A stretch of 64,000 bases of DNA from Paratrimastix pyriformis (lineage: Eukaryota; Preaxostyla; Paratrimastigidae): positions 372,001-436,000 of the forward strand of contig JAPMOS010000003.1 of assembly GCA_027972325.1 (NCBI GenBank). The letters are read 5' to 3'. The translations under genes and the position numbers were made by a program. Numbering within the stretch: position 1 is the stretch's first letter; every line of letters starts with the position of its first letter. Shown one piece after another: positions 10,272-20,095 of this stretch. The notes beneath the pieces are model-generated. The model ran no database searches. It was given only the letters and a program-made list of their open reading frames with translations, and was not told the origin of the DNA.

Positions 10272-13200
10272 TTACCGGAAGAAGGTGCTCGTCTCGCGGA
10301 GGCACTCCTCCCACATCTCGCGGCCGGCCTCGGGGGCCCCCGGCCGAGGCGGCGGCCTGGCCGAAGGGCCGGCAGGAGCCGGGGCAGGGTCGGTCTGAAT
10401 GGCGATCATCTCGGAGCAGCCGACCCCGTCGAAGACCCGGCCCCACCAGGCGGCCGCCGACTGGCCGGGCAGCACCCGGAACCGGTCGGCCACCAGGAAG
10501 GGCGTCCCCCGGACCATGCTGGTGGGCCGGAAGATGGCAGGGAACCCGAGGAGCACGTCCACCAGCCGCCGGGTGGCCCCGCAGATGCGCACCTGCTGGA
10601 AGCGCACCCCGTAGAAGTCCGTGTACGCCAGCGCGATCTGGAGGCCGGCCGGCCAGAGGAGCAGCGAAGCAGCGGAGCAGAGATCGACATGAGCATGACG
10701 GCGAGCAGGAGAGATCAATATCAGGGCAGAGAGTGATGGGTGGTGGGTGGTGATGTGGTAGTGGCGGCATATTATGGGCGGGTCAGACCTGGTTTGTGGT
10801 CATGGGGCCCTGGGCCATGATGACCAGCAGCCTGACCAGCACCGTCAGCAGCTCCACCTCGGCCGGGCCCCGCGGGGCCTGCCCCAGGGCCAGCCAGGGG
10901 ACCACGGTCGGTTTGCGGTGGGGCAGGGCGTCAGCTGCAGGGACCCCGGCCGTCACTGCTGCAACCGCCGTGGCGGGTGTGGGTGCGGGTGCAGACGCAG
11001 GCGGAGGTGCCGGGGCCGCGGCAGGGGCCAGTGGGGTGGGGTGGGGCGCAACGGGGCCCGGGGTAGCAGGGACCGCGGTCGCGGTTGCCGAACCTTCCGG
11101 GAGCTGGGCGCCCGGGCCTGGTGGGCTCGCCCGGGGTGCGCTCGGCTGCTGTTGTTGTTGCTGTTGCTGCTGTTGTTGCTGTTGCTGTTGCTGTTGCTGT
11201 TGGCTCTTCTTGGGCTTCTTGGGCCGCGCGGGGCGCAGCTTGGGCTGCTTGGGCGCCTTCGCCTCGGACGCCTGAGGGCCGCCACCCGGGGCGGCGGGGA
11301 CGCGGCGGCCGCGGCGGAGGCTTCGCGGATTGGGCGGCGGGGGGTGGGGCCCGCTTGGCAGGCCGGAGCGGCCCCATGATGGGGTTGATCAGTGCGTACT
11401 GGGCCAGGGGGCTCTGCTTGGAGTGGCTCCCCAGAGAGAGGCAGGCAACGCACTGGTGCGGTTCGACGTAGGCCAGCCCCAGGGCCCCCGAGACGGCCTG
11501 CCGAAGGAGGGCCGGCCGGTCTGGCGGCGGGCCGGGAGAAGGCGGAGACCGAAGGGCCACCAAGGCGGCATGAGCAAAAGGGGTCCTGATGGGCTGGCTG
11601 GGCAACAGGGAGGCGGGGCGAGGGGGGACGGCACAGACCCTGGCTGTCGGAGGGGGCAGGGCCGGAGGGCAAGGGGTACCGGTCCGGGTGCAGGGAGCCC
11701 TCCGCATCGAGCAGGTACTGCGCCAACCGGTGCCGGTGCCACTTGGGGTTGCACCGAAGGGCCTCTGGGACCGGGAGGGAGGGGGCGTGGACAAAGATCG
11801 GCATCTGACGTTGGACGCATGAGGGAGGGAAGGGGGCCGAAGGGGTGTGTGTGGACTCTGCAGCGAGCCGGACCGTCCATCGATGCGCTCAGGAGCTGCC
11901 GCTTGGCGGCCTCGTCGCAGCTCCCCAGGGCCCGGCACACGGCCCCGGCGATGGCTTGGCGGGTCTGCAGCCTGTCGGCCTGGCCCTCGCCCTCCGGGAT
12001 GGGGTCCACCAGGACCTGCTGGAAGTCGGTGGGCCGCATGACCCACCCCTTGGCGAAGGCTCCGAGGATGGCCGCGGCAGCGGCGGGGGTGGCGGGCGAG
12101 CCGGTTGCGAGAAGAGCCGGGGGGATGGAGGCCAGGGATCCCGACAGGAAGTGCGTCGCCAGCGGCTCCTCGGGGCCGGCTTGTTGCAGGGAGAGCGCCT
12201 AGCCCGGCGGGTGGGCGGGTGAGTCAGACTGGGCGGCAGGGGGCCAGGCTGGAGGGCGGAGGGGCGGATGGGCGGCGGACTTTGAACCGGTCCAGGTCGA
12301 CCTCGTCGGAGCACATCCGGACCGGGTCCGCGTTGGCCGGGTCGGAGCGGCCCTGTGAGCGCTTGTTCAGGTACAGGACCACGTTGCGGGCAGGCGAGTC
12401 GAAGGGGTACGTCGTGGAGGGGACATCACTGGGAGGCACAGCCCGGGGAGGAGGAGACATCAGGTGCGGAGGGGGGTGCGGAGGGGGGTGCGGAGGGGGG
12501 GTGCGGAGGGGGTGCGGAGGGGGGTGCGGAGGGGGGTGCGGAGGGGGGTGCGGAGGTGCGGAGGGGGGGTGCGGAGGTGCGGAGGGGGTGCGGAGGGTGC
12601 GGAGGGGTGCGGAGGGGGGGTGCGGAGGGGTGCGAAGGGGTGCGAAGGGGGTGCGGGGGTGCGAAGGTGCGGAGGTGCGGAGGTGCGGAGGTGCGGAGGT
12701 GCGGAGGTGCGGAGGTGCGGAGGTGCGGAGGTGCGGAGGTGCGGGGGTGCGGGGGTGCGGGGGGTGCGGGGGTGCGGGGGTGCGGGGGGCATGGCAGACT
12801 CATTCGCGCTGAGCGCGAGGACCTCCGAGACGAACATGGAGCAATGCAAATGATCAAAATCGATCCGCTGTTCCACCTTGCACTCGACATGCCCGATGCA
12901 TTGAGCGATGCGTGGAATCCTCCCCATCAATGGGTTGCTCGCTGGTATTTGGGTGAGATCCTAGAGACGTAACCAAAATAGAATTTCATTGGGGCAGACC
13001 GGAACGAGTTTTGAGAATTTATCCACCACGTTGCCATGACACTTCCCCACCGCGGCAACCTCCTTTTTCAGAACATAGGTCGGCACATTAATAATAAATA
13101 GCCCGGTTTGCGAAATAAGTGTGTGCGTATAATTCTCCTTTTCCACAGAGAGAACCACTCGAAACACTGTTTTGCCGAGGGGCATCGTCCATGTGGCCGG

Positions 13201-13326
13201 CATGATATTGGGTCGCTGATGGCGCTCGTCCCATGTTGTGATAAGAACGGTTGGCCCATGATGGACCATCCGAGGCGCCTCTGAGAGGGGAAGTGCCGTT
13301 TTTTTGACGACTCCTGGCTCTGCCAT
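10272..13326 (-). CDS. Flavin-reductase-like domain protein with long polyQ/Pro-rich C-terminal extension
   Basis: The N-terminus is an FMN-binding split barrel of the flavin reductase family: MVHHGPTVLITTWDERHQ, RPNIMPATW, TGLFIINVP, CHGNVVDKFSKL, then IGHVECKVEQ and MFVSEVLAL. Intron 1 is 12999-12961 (39 nt, GTCTGC). Intron 2 is 12799-12429 (371 nt, GTCTGC) and holds a minisatellite. It splices in frame to DDVPSTTYPFDSPARN and VVLYLNKRSQGRSD. Later exons encode PTDFQQVLVDPIPEGEG, PKWHRHRLAQYLLDAEG, LGLAYVEPHQCVACLSLG, a Lys-rich segment, 17 or so glutamines (11151-11205) and a Pro/Ala linker, ending VRICGATRRLVDVLLGFPAI...STFFR. Whether the barrel and the C-terminal half form one gene rests on the in-phase 371-nt intron. 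The alternative is a second gene starting near 12430. The C-terminal half is not recognised. Confidence 0.6.
11151..11205 (-). repeat. CAG/CAA repeat encoding polyglutamine
   Basis: Mixed CAA and CAG codons on the minus strand in the frame that also reads PARPKKPKKS before it and PSAPRASPPG after it. The mixing of codons points to a selected protein tract rather than a fresh expansion. Confidence 0.8.
12463..12790 (+). repeat. Minisatellite of GGTGCGGAG-type units inside an intron
   Basis: Units of 8-10 bases (GGTGCGGA with 0-5 extra G) fill almost all of the 371-nt intron of the flavin-reductase gene. The 12660-12740 part is the most regular, at 9 bases per unit. Confidence 0.9.
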
Positions 13327-13345
13327 CTTGTGAATTCAACCACAC

Positions 13346-13359
13346 GGGGAATTGCCGCT
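13346..13359. promoter_or_regulatory. Shared promoter-like motif GGGGAATTGCCGCT
   Basis: Falls in the 47-bp gap between the start codons of the flavin-reductase gene (13326, -) and the F-box/LRR gene (13374, +). It matches 4656-4669 at 13 of 14 bases. Confidence 0.35.
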
Positions 13360-13373
13360 ATCTTCCACAAAAA

Positions 13374-15791
13374 ATGGGCGGGGACCTCTCGCGCCCCCGG
13401 AAAGATCCGCCAAGGCGTACCACAAGAGCGAAAGTTTGTTCCTTTTTTTGGTCCTTTTCATCCTCCAAACTACGGTTCCAGTCTCCGCCTCCTCCACATT
13501 TAGAACATGATCCCGGGCCGCCGCTCGAGACCTCTCCACCATCTGAGCCCCAAGCAGAGTCTCAATGTGCCGACGTTGGCGTTGATGTTGATGTCCAAGA
13601 GCCGGGGGAAGAACCGAGTGGCTGGGATCCATTCGCCTTGCTGTCCGACGATGCCCTGACGGTCATCCTGCTCTCCTCTTCTGCCATCAGCGACCATATC
13701 CGCTTTCGGGCCGTCTGCGAGCGGTGGAAGGCGCTTCTGCACCGCCGGTGCCGCCTGTCGACCGTCGAATCGACCGCGGTCGATCCCCTGGACCCCGACT
13801 GGCCCATCCGGGCGGACCTGCCCCTGATCGTCTCGGACATGATGGGGATGCTGCTCAGCGAGATGACCACGGGGCTGGAGACCTTAATTCTGGATGGGCT
13901 TGTCCTGCCTCTCAACCGGGGTGAGACCCTCCGGCCCTGGCCCGCCCTGCCCGCCCTGCGGACCCTCAGCCTCCGGCGGACCAGCGTCCCGGTGGAGGTC
14001 TTGCGGCCCTTCCTGGCGGGGGCGCCCCGGCTGGAGACGCTCATCATGGATGACATGCCGCCCAGCGTCCTTGAGACCCTGCGCAGCCACTGCCCCTGCC
14101 TGGAGACCTTGTCAGCCTTCCGGTGGCGCATCAGCACCCTGCCCGGGCTGCCCCGGCTGCGCCACCTGGCCGCCAAGGGGCTGGCCCACTTCCAGACGCT
14201 GCCCACTGCGGGCCTGGAGAGCCTGGTGCTGGATGATATCCTCCATCACCGGGGCCTGGAGCGGGTGGCTCCGTCCCTGCGCCACCTCCGCATCCGGATC
14301 GGGCCTGAGCTCCCGGGCGACTCCCCGCCCAGTCTGCTGCCCCTGCTGACTTCCCTCGCCCTGGTCGGCAACGTGCGCAACTCGGCGACCTTGTTGGGCC
14401 TTGTCCGGGCCAGCCCGGCCCTGGAGCGGTTTGTCCTGGCCGACGGGTACTTCGGCACGGTGGCGGGCACCCAGGACCGCGAGCTGGTCCAGGCGCTGGC
14501 CCGGTCCCCCCGGCTGCGCGAGGTCGTCCTGCGGCCCGTCGTTGGGGCCCTGCCCGACCTGGTCCTGGGCTGCGCCGAGCTGCTGGGGCGGGTGGAGCGG
14601 CTGGTGGTGCAGCGGGGCGGATACGGCAGCCCGGGCGTGGGCACGGGCACGGGGACGGGGACGGGGGCGCTGAACCTGACCGACCAGACGGCCCCCCGGC
14701 TGGCCGACCTGGAGCTGGTCAACATCACCGCCACCCGGGCCACCATCTCCCTGCGCGCCCTGCGGGCTCTGCGGCTGTGGGATTTCCGGGCGGATGCCGC
14801 CCTGCTGGTCGACTGCCCCGCCCTGGGCCAGCTCGACCTGACCCGGGTCACGGCCGCCCCCATCGGGCTGCGGTGCCCCGACCTGGGCATCCTCACCCTG
14901 CCCGAGGAGCCGCGCCCCGGTGCCCCGGGGGTGGAGTTCCTGGCGGCCATGCCCCACCTGCGGGTCCTCTACGCCAACCGCAACCCGGAGGCGGTCTGGC
15001 TGGGCCTCGGCCAGCATGCCCCCCGGCTGGCCAAGATTCACCGGGCCCGGATCGTGCACCCCTGGCTGACCACACCCCGGCTGGCCCGCGACCTGGGGGC
15101 GGCCCTGTCCCGGCTGCACCTGATCTACGGCACCCAGGGCTGCCTGGCGGCCCCGCTGGCCTGCCCGGCCGGCCTGCAGGCCCTGACGGTGGCCTTCGAG
15201 CAGCAGGCCCGCGAGGCCACAGCCTCCCTGACCATCACGGGCGCGGGCCTGCAGCAGCTGACCCTGCAGAACCCCGAGGGTGTCGAGCGGCTGTCCCTGG
15301 GCTGCCCCGGCCTGCGGGAGCTGGCCCTGGAGACGGCCCCGGCCCTGCGCCAGATCGCCCTGACCTGCCCGGCGGCCCCGCCCCTGGAGCGGCTCAGCCT
15401 GCACAAGTGCGGCAGCCTCGAGCCGGAGGCCCTCCGTGCGGGGCTGCTGGAGGCCTGCGGGCCCACGCTGCTCAGCCTGCGGGTGTCCCAGTGGGGCGCG
15501 GCGGCCGAGGGCCAGGGCTGGGAGCTGCCCCGTATGCCGCGCCTGGGGCAGCTGACGGTCGACGGGGCCCCGCGGCTGGTGGCTCTGACCCTGGTCCGCT
15601 GCCGGGCCCTGAGCCGGCTGACGGTCAGCCATTGCGCAGTCCTGGCGCTCGTCCGGCTGGCCACGGGGCGCCTGCGGACCCTCGAGATCGACGGCTGCCC
15701 CGCCCTGGCCACCGTCCGCCTGGTGGGCACCCCGCGCGGCCAGCTGGCCCGCTGCGCGCTGCCCCCCAAGGCCCACCTGCTGGCCTCGTGA
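13374..15791 (+). CDS. F-box / leucine-rich repeat protein
   Basis: Open from ATG 13374 to TGA 15791 (805 codons if unspliced). A 48-nt in-frame intron 13434-13481 (GTTTGT...TTCCAG) is likely because it removes a stretch of odd composition and fits the local donor pattern, giving about 789 residues. The F-box is DPFALLSDDALTVILLSS with IRFRAVCERWKALLHR (about residues 85-130). It is followed by roughly 20 leucine-rich units such as LRTLSLRRTSV, LETLIMDDMP, LRHLAAKGL and LEDVL-like blocks, then LPRMPRLGQLTVDGAPRLVA and LEIDGCPALATVRL near the end. It is presumably an SCF substrate receptor, with the LRR arc as the binding surface. Strong GC3 bias makes long false antisense frames over this gene. 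Confidence 0.85.
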   Translation: MGGDLSRPRKDPPRRTTRAKVCSFFWSFSSSKLRFQSPPPPHLEHDPGPPLETSPPSEPQAESQCADVGVDVDVQEPGEEPSGWDPFALLSDDALTVILLSSSAISDHIRFRAVCERWKALLHRRCRLSTVESTAVDPLDPDWPIRADLPLIVSDMMGMLLSEMTTGLETLILDGLVLPLNRGETLRPWPALPALRTLSLRRTSVPVEVLRPFLAGAPRLETLIMDDMPPSVLETLRSHCPCLETLSAFRWRISTLPGLPRLRHLAAKGLAHFQTLPTAGLESLVLDDILHHRGLERVAPSLRHLRIRIGPELPGDSPPSLLPLLTSLALVGNVRNSATLLGLVRASPALERFVLADGYFGTVAGTQDRELVQALARSPRLREVVLRPVVGALPDLVLGCAELLGRVERLVVQRGGYGSPGVGTGTGTGTGALNLTDQTAPRLADLELVNITATRATISLRALRALRLWDFRADAALLVDCPALGQLDLTRVTAAPIGLRCPDLGILTLPEEPRPGAPGVEFLAAMPHLRVLYANRNPEAVWLGLGQHAPRLAKIHRARIVHPWLTTPRLARDLGAALSRLHLIYGTQGCLAAPLACPAGLQALTVAFEQQAREATASLTITGAGLQQLTLQNPEGVERLSLGCPGLRELALETAPALRQIALTCPAAPPLERLSLHKCGSLEPEALRAGLLEACGPTLLSLRVSQWGAAAEGQGWELPRMPRLGQLTVDGAPRLVALTLVRCRALSRLTVSHCAVLALVRLATGRLRTLEIDGCPALATVRLVGTPRGQLARCALPPKAHLLAS

Positions 15792-16084
15792 GGGCCGCGC
15801 GTGGAGAATCATCGCGTTATTGGATGCGCCTGGTGCGCACAGAAGACCCTTTGGTCCCAGCCAGGGACGGGGAGGGGGAGGGGGACGGGGAGGGGGACGG
15901 GGAGGGGTTACAAATAGTCGGAAAACGGAGGAGGGGGAGAGGTGGTGGGGGATGGGGGGAAGTCTGCCCGGGCGTAGTCGCAAGAAAGGTGGGGAGAAAG
16001 CAGAGGGTGGGAATCGGGGAGGAGACAGGCACCGGGCGGAGGGAGGGGAAGGAGCCGAACGATGCGCCATCAGAATCACGCCGG

Positions 16085-18091
16085 TTATGCCGGGGGGGAG
16101 GCCGCAGCCGGGGCCAGGGGGTTGATGGTGCTGACGCCCGTTGCGGTGGGCACGGGGGCCGCGGCGGCACCCCGGGGATGGGCCCTGGCGAGGGCCTCCA
16201 GGTCCTGCTGCAGGGCCGCCAGCTCGCACTGCAGCAAACCCACCCGCCGCTGCCCCCCCGGGGTGATGCAGACACGGAGTCAGTTCGCATGCCGATGGTC
16301 GGTCAGCGTGTGCGTGTGTCTGTGTGTGGTGGAGCTGATCGGGGTTCCATGCGATCGCGAGCCAGCAGGGCCCTCAGACCTGGACGGCCTCGAGGGGGTC
16401 CGGGCCGGCCGCGGCCCCGCTGGGGTCGAGGGGCACGTCCAGGCTGCCCAGCTCGATGCCGCCCCCCGTGCGGCGCCACTGCTTCTCGTCGGCCGGCTCG
16501 GCCCCGTCCTCGTCCTCGTACTCGGGCAGCAGGGGCAGCCCGTTCTGCAGGGCCTCGAGCCGCTTGGCCCGCCGGAAGGCCTTCCGCTTGGCCTTGGCGT
16601 CCTCGAGGGCCTTGAGCTCCTCATCGCGGGTCTTCGAGGTCTGCACGCTGAACTCGTTGGCCACCACGCCCGTCGGGATGGCCACGAAGAGCACCCCTGC
16701 CCGCCCACATCCCGACACGCACGGGCCGGGGAGCCGTGCTCAGACCGAGGCGGGGAGGGGGGCAGGGACACCGGAGGCCGAGGGGGTGGGTGCGGATGGC
16801 TGGGCGGCCAGAGCGTGGCTGGGGGCGGACCGGAGATCATGCAGAAGACGGCCAGCAGCTTGCCCATGGGGGTCTTCGGGTAGACGTCCCCTGGCGGGTG
16901 TGACCCGACGGCCGGCGACCACCCCCGAAGAAGTGCCGATGGGAGGTCAGAATGGGCGAGGGGGAGGCATGGAAGCGGAGGAGTGCGTGGGGGTGGGGTG
17001 GGGGGGGGGGGGGGGGATGGCGAGCGAACCGTAGCCGACTGTGGTCATGGTGGCGATGGCCCACCACATGGCATGCGGGATCGACTGGAAGTAGCTTCGT
17101 CCGTCCGTTCCGCGTGCATCCCACCCCGAGCCAGCAGTCGACAGATCCGACACGGATGAGCGGCCGTGTTCGGCAGAGAGCGGGCCCGCCAGGGGGGCTG
17201 CAGACCTGATGGTCCCGTCGTCGGCGATGAAGAGGCCCTGGATGGGATCCCAGGTGCCCCGCTCAAGGTAATACAGGGCCGTGGCGAAGAGGCACACCCG
17301 ATGAAGAGGAACATGAGCAGGAAGGTCAGGCTCTGCATGCTGTTGATCAGGGCCGACCCGGCGTTCTACCAGACACGGAGCGGGCCGATCAGACGCCGAG
17401 CAGGGGGATATGGGGGATATGGGGGGGGGGGGGGGGGGGGGGGGGGGATGGCAGCAGACACGAAGGGTTTTCGAGTAGCGACTCAACCTAATGCCACCAG
17501 GGGGGAAGTGCAACGTGCGGAACAAGGAGGCGCCGGGGGGAAGCAGACCGAAACATCCTGAAGACACGCGCAAGACGCAGCAGACGAAGGGCACGAAAAT
17601 CAATGTTGACCGCACTGGGGACCTAACATTGGAAAGTGGAATCTCGCCTCGGGGATGCCGGACAGACCACCCGAGTCACAATCAGCTCGATGTAAAATGG
17701 GAGAATGGAGAGTAAATCGACCCAATTCAGGAATCCTAATGCCCATCCAAATTATGAGAAATGAGAAGAAATGGTAACCGCGACCTTTGAAAAAAAGCCC
17801 GTAGTGGGGGAAGTAACCAATCAGCCGGAGGATGAACTCAATCGTGAAAATTGCAATACACACGTACTCTGTCGTGTCCCAAAAAATGGCATTCTTATTG
17901 TGAAGTGGCGGCAGCGTTTCAATAATGAACGAAATGGAAGAGAAGAGGATCAAGAGGATCATGAAGATGCACAAGACGAATGCCCCCTTACTTGAATAGG
18001 GATGCTCGAATAGATCGATCAAAAAACGTCTTGGGTCAAATCCGCAGCATCTTTTTTTGGCGGGGCTCACTTGTAGCCAGTCTTCCTCCAT
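16085..18091 (-). CDS. Voltage-gated potassium channel (six TM, TVGYG filter)
   Basis: Exon 1 carries S1 (VLCIFMILLILFSSISFIIE) and S2 (YVCIAIFTIEFILRLIGYF). A GTCGCG donor joins FFK to GFLNWVDLLSILPFYIELIV (S3). After a GTCTGT donor comes S4, RALRLLRLARVFRMFR, with arginine at every third position. S5 (LTFLLMFLFIG, LFATALYYLERG) and the pore SIPHAMWWAIATMTTVGYG follow, then DVYPKTPMGKLLAVFCMISG and VLFVAIPTGVVANEF (S6, with a PTG hinge). The cytosolic end is Lys/Glu-rich, and a last exon gives a short coiled coil (LLQCELAALQQDLEALARA) ending at 16085. There is no T1 domain. Between FLFIG and CLFATAL the frame is off by one base near 17297; this is either a sequence error or a damaged copy. 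The start at 18091 could lie further upstream. Confidence 0.85.
17421..17447 (+). repeat. G homopolymer (C on the coding strand) in a K+ channel intron
   Basis: About 27 G on the + strand. On the coding strand this is a C-run starting about 12 bases after a GTCTGC donor. Confidence 0.9.
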
Positions 18092-18149
18092 TTCACCCAA
18101 AGGCGAAATAACAGGATGAGCGTGTAGCGCCTTGGTTGAATACCCCGAA

Positions 18150-18910
18150 ATGAGTGAACCCGTTCCTCCCCCACCCACCAGCGAGACTCCTCAGCAGCCT
18201 CTTCCCTCGGAACCGTCTGCCTCTTCGGAGCAAGTCCCCCCACCTCCGACCGAAGCACAAACTGCCGAGGGTGTCCCCCAGGACCCAGCAATGCAGAGCG
18301 AGGAGGCCGCTCAGGTTCGCTTCATTCCACCACGCTCTCTTTTATTCTCTCTAGCAATATGCACAACAGGTTCAGCAAGAGGCGGAGGCTCTCCGTAACA
18401 CTCTGGATGAGCAGGGTTTGCTGCCCTGATCAACTTTGCAAATTTACATGATTTTCCTAGCCGCTGGGGAGCCTGCTCCTGGGGAGCCGGCCGAGCTTGA
18501 CGCTCGTTCTATTTTTGTGAGCAATGTGGACTTCCAGACCCACCCCGAGGAGCTCCAGGCACACTTCCAATCCTGTGGCGCCATCACTCGCGTCACCATC
18601 CTGGTCAACAAGAAGACCCAGCACCCGAAGGGTTCTGCGTACATTGAATTTGCTGAACGGGATTCTGTCCAGAATGCCATTAAGCTGAACGACACTCCGT
18701 TCAAGGGTCGTCAACTCAAGGTTTGCTGTCATCCCCGGGTTCGGCTGACCCTTGCGCTCCTCGGCACAGGTTGTCCAGAAACTGACCACAGTTCCTGCCT
18801 CCGTTTTCCGGGCGCTGATTCGGCCCCGGGGCGGATACATGGGCCGTGCTCCCCGTCGCTACAACCCTTACGGCCGGCGCCCCTACTTCCCTCGGCGCCC
18901 CTACTTCTAA
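18150..18910 (+). CDS. PABPN1: Nuclear poly(A)-binding protein PABPN1/PABP2 homolog
   Basis: Four exons: 18150-18314, 18355-18415, 18461-18720 and 18770-18910, 208 residues. Introns are 40, 45 and 49 nt with donors GTTCGC, GTTTGC and GTTTGC. The protein has a Pro/Ser-rich acidic N-terminus, a short helix (QYAQQVQQEAEALRNTLDEQ), and one RRM with RNP2 SIFVSNVD and RNP1 KGSAYIEF. DARSIFVSNVDFQTHPEELQ, CGAITRVTIL and FKGRQLKV match PABPN1. The tail is Arg/Tyr-rich (RRYNPYGRRPYFPRRPYF), as in the animal protein. It stimulates poly(A) polymerase and controls tail length in the nucleus. It is divergent from the K+ channel, with only 58 bp between the start codons. Confidence 0.93.
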
Positions 18911-19108
18911 AGAGCGCAGATTGTTGATAAAAAAAGAAAAAACGAAAGAAAAAAGCGCTCAAATGCCAAAAGAAGATGAAAAGAAGATGAAAATGAACGT
19001 GGGGGCGCACGAAGGAGGTCGTCCGCAGTTCCCCGGTCTGCTCTTTTGCACGTCTGTACACAGTGGTGGGGGGGCCTGTGGTTTCAATCGTGGGGCCTGC
19101 GCTGCTCC

Positions 19109-19114
19109 AATAAA
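19109..19114 (+). terminator. AATAAA, possible polyadenylation signal for PABPN1
   Basis: An exact AATAAA about 200 bp after the PABPN1 stop, in the gap before the convergent B9D1 stop. One hexamer in AT-poor DNA is only weak support. Confidence 0.3.
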
Positions 19115-19137
19115 TCGTTTGTTGGCCATCCGCCTCC

Positions 19138-19925
19138 TCAAAAGGCGGCGGCGAAGGCCCCTGCGGAGGGGGTGGGGGCCGAGACCATCACCCCGTACTT
19201 CTGGAAGTCCTTCAGGACCACCCCCAGCGACAGATGTATCACTCCGGCGCTCTGTGTGCGAAGCCTGGCAGGGGGATGGGGGTAATCGTGCAGAAGAAGC
19301 CAGGGAGGGAGCGGCGCGACCTGTTGCGGTCCGTACAGAGGTGGATCACCTTGTCGTTCTTTAGTTGGGGAACGCCGCCCACGAAAAACTCTGCCAGGGG
19401 GATGGTGAGGAGGGAGCGAAGAGGGTCCGTGTTGTGCCGTTGTGAGAGGGGCCGAATTGTCAAACCTGACATCTGTTCTCTGAGGTTGCCAGCGGGACGC
19501 CAGGTCACCACATCAATCGAATGCATGCCCGGCGTGGACGGAACAGAGCAAAATCCGTACCCCTCTAGACGAAATATAAGAATTCATTGTTCCCAATGAC
19601 AAACCGAGGTCGTAACGGCCGTAGCTATCAAGATGGAAAACTTGAAAGACTATTTTCGGCCAGTCCATTGGGTTGTGACAAGAGTAATGAAGGTCGATCG
19701 GTTGTGACCATATTGTCATCCCTCCGTCCTACTCGCGAGCGCGACGTGCGCCGATGAACAAGGTAAGCTGCAGACCCTTGGGACATCAACTTGAGTCTGA
19801 CCCTTTGGGATCCCCTCTCGGAGTTCCCAATCTCTTTCTATTTCGAAAGAGTATTTACAGCACAACTCGGTGTGTGGAAATCCAGAGGCCCCAACAATTT
19901 CGCCAATCAAAAAAACTTCAGCCAT
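19138..19925 (-). CDS. B9D1: B9 domain protein B9D1 (ciliary transition zone)
   Basis: Five exons (19925-19776, 19728-19605, 19564-19466, 19390-19321, 19249-19138) join in frame to 184 residues. Landmarks are the family start FLIGEIVGASGFPHTELCCKY, GQTQVDVPR joined to DGGMTIWSQPIDLHY, WPKIVFQVFHLDSYGR, DL joined to EGYGFCSVPSTPGMH, TWRPAGNLREQ, FFVGGVPQL and a final VIHLSLGVVLKDFQKYGV. B9D1 acts with B9D2 and MKS1 at the transition zone, gating entry into the cilium. Donors are GTCTGC, GTTTGT, GTTTGA and GTCGCG; introns are 47, 40, 75 and 71 nt. The presence of this gene, with dynein at the right edge, shows that the organism builds motile cilia. Confidence 0.93.
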
Positions 19926-20095
19926 GTCGACACATGGGTCAGAAGCGTTAACGTCTAATTTGAAATTTGGCGCATGTTTTGCAACCCTGAGAAAAGAGGA
20001 GCAAACATGCCAAGGAATTATTGGGTCCTCCACGCACAATGGAGGTGACGAGCTTGCAGCTCAAATACACAAGGTGTCTCTCCGAGGATGCTGTT

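Noticed and set aside
12426-12930. RTSAPPHL-type repeat proteins and their antisense Gly/Ala forms
   Set aside because: They fall in the 371-nt intron with the minisatellite, bounded by a donor and an acceptor that restore the frame.
14112-16229. A 705-codon minus-strand frame opposite the F-box/LRR gene
   Set aside because: Gln/Gly/Arg-rich shadow caused by high GC3 of the LRR gene; no domain is seen, and the sense frame has a clear F-box and LRRs.
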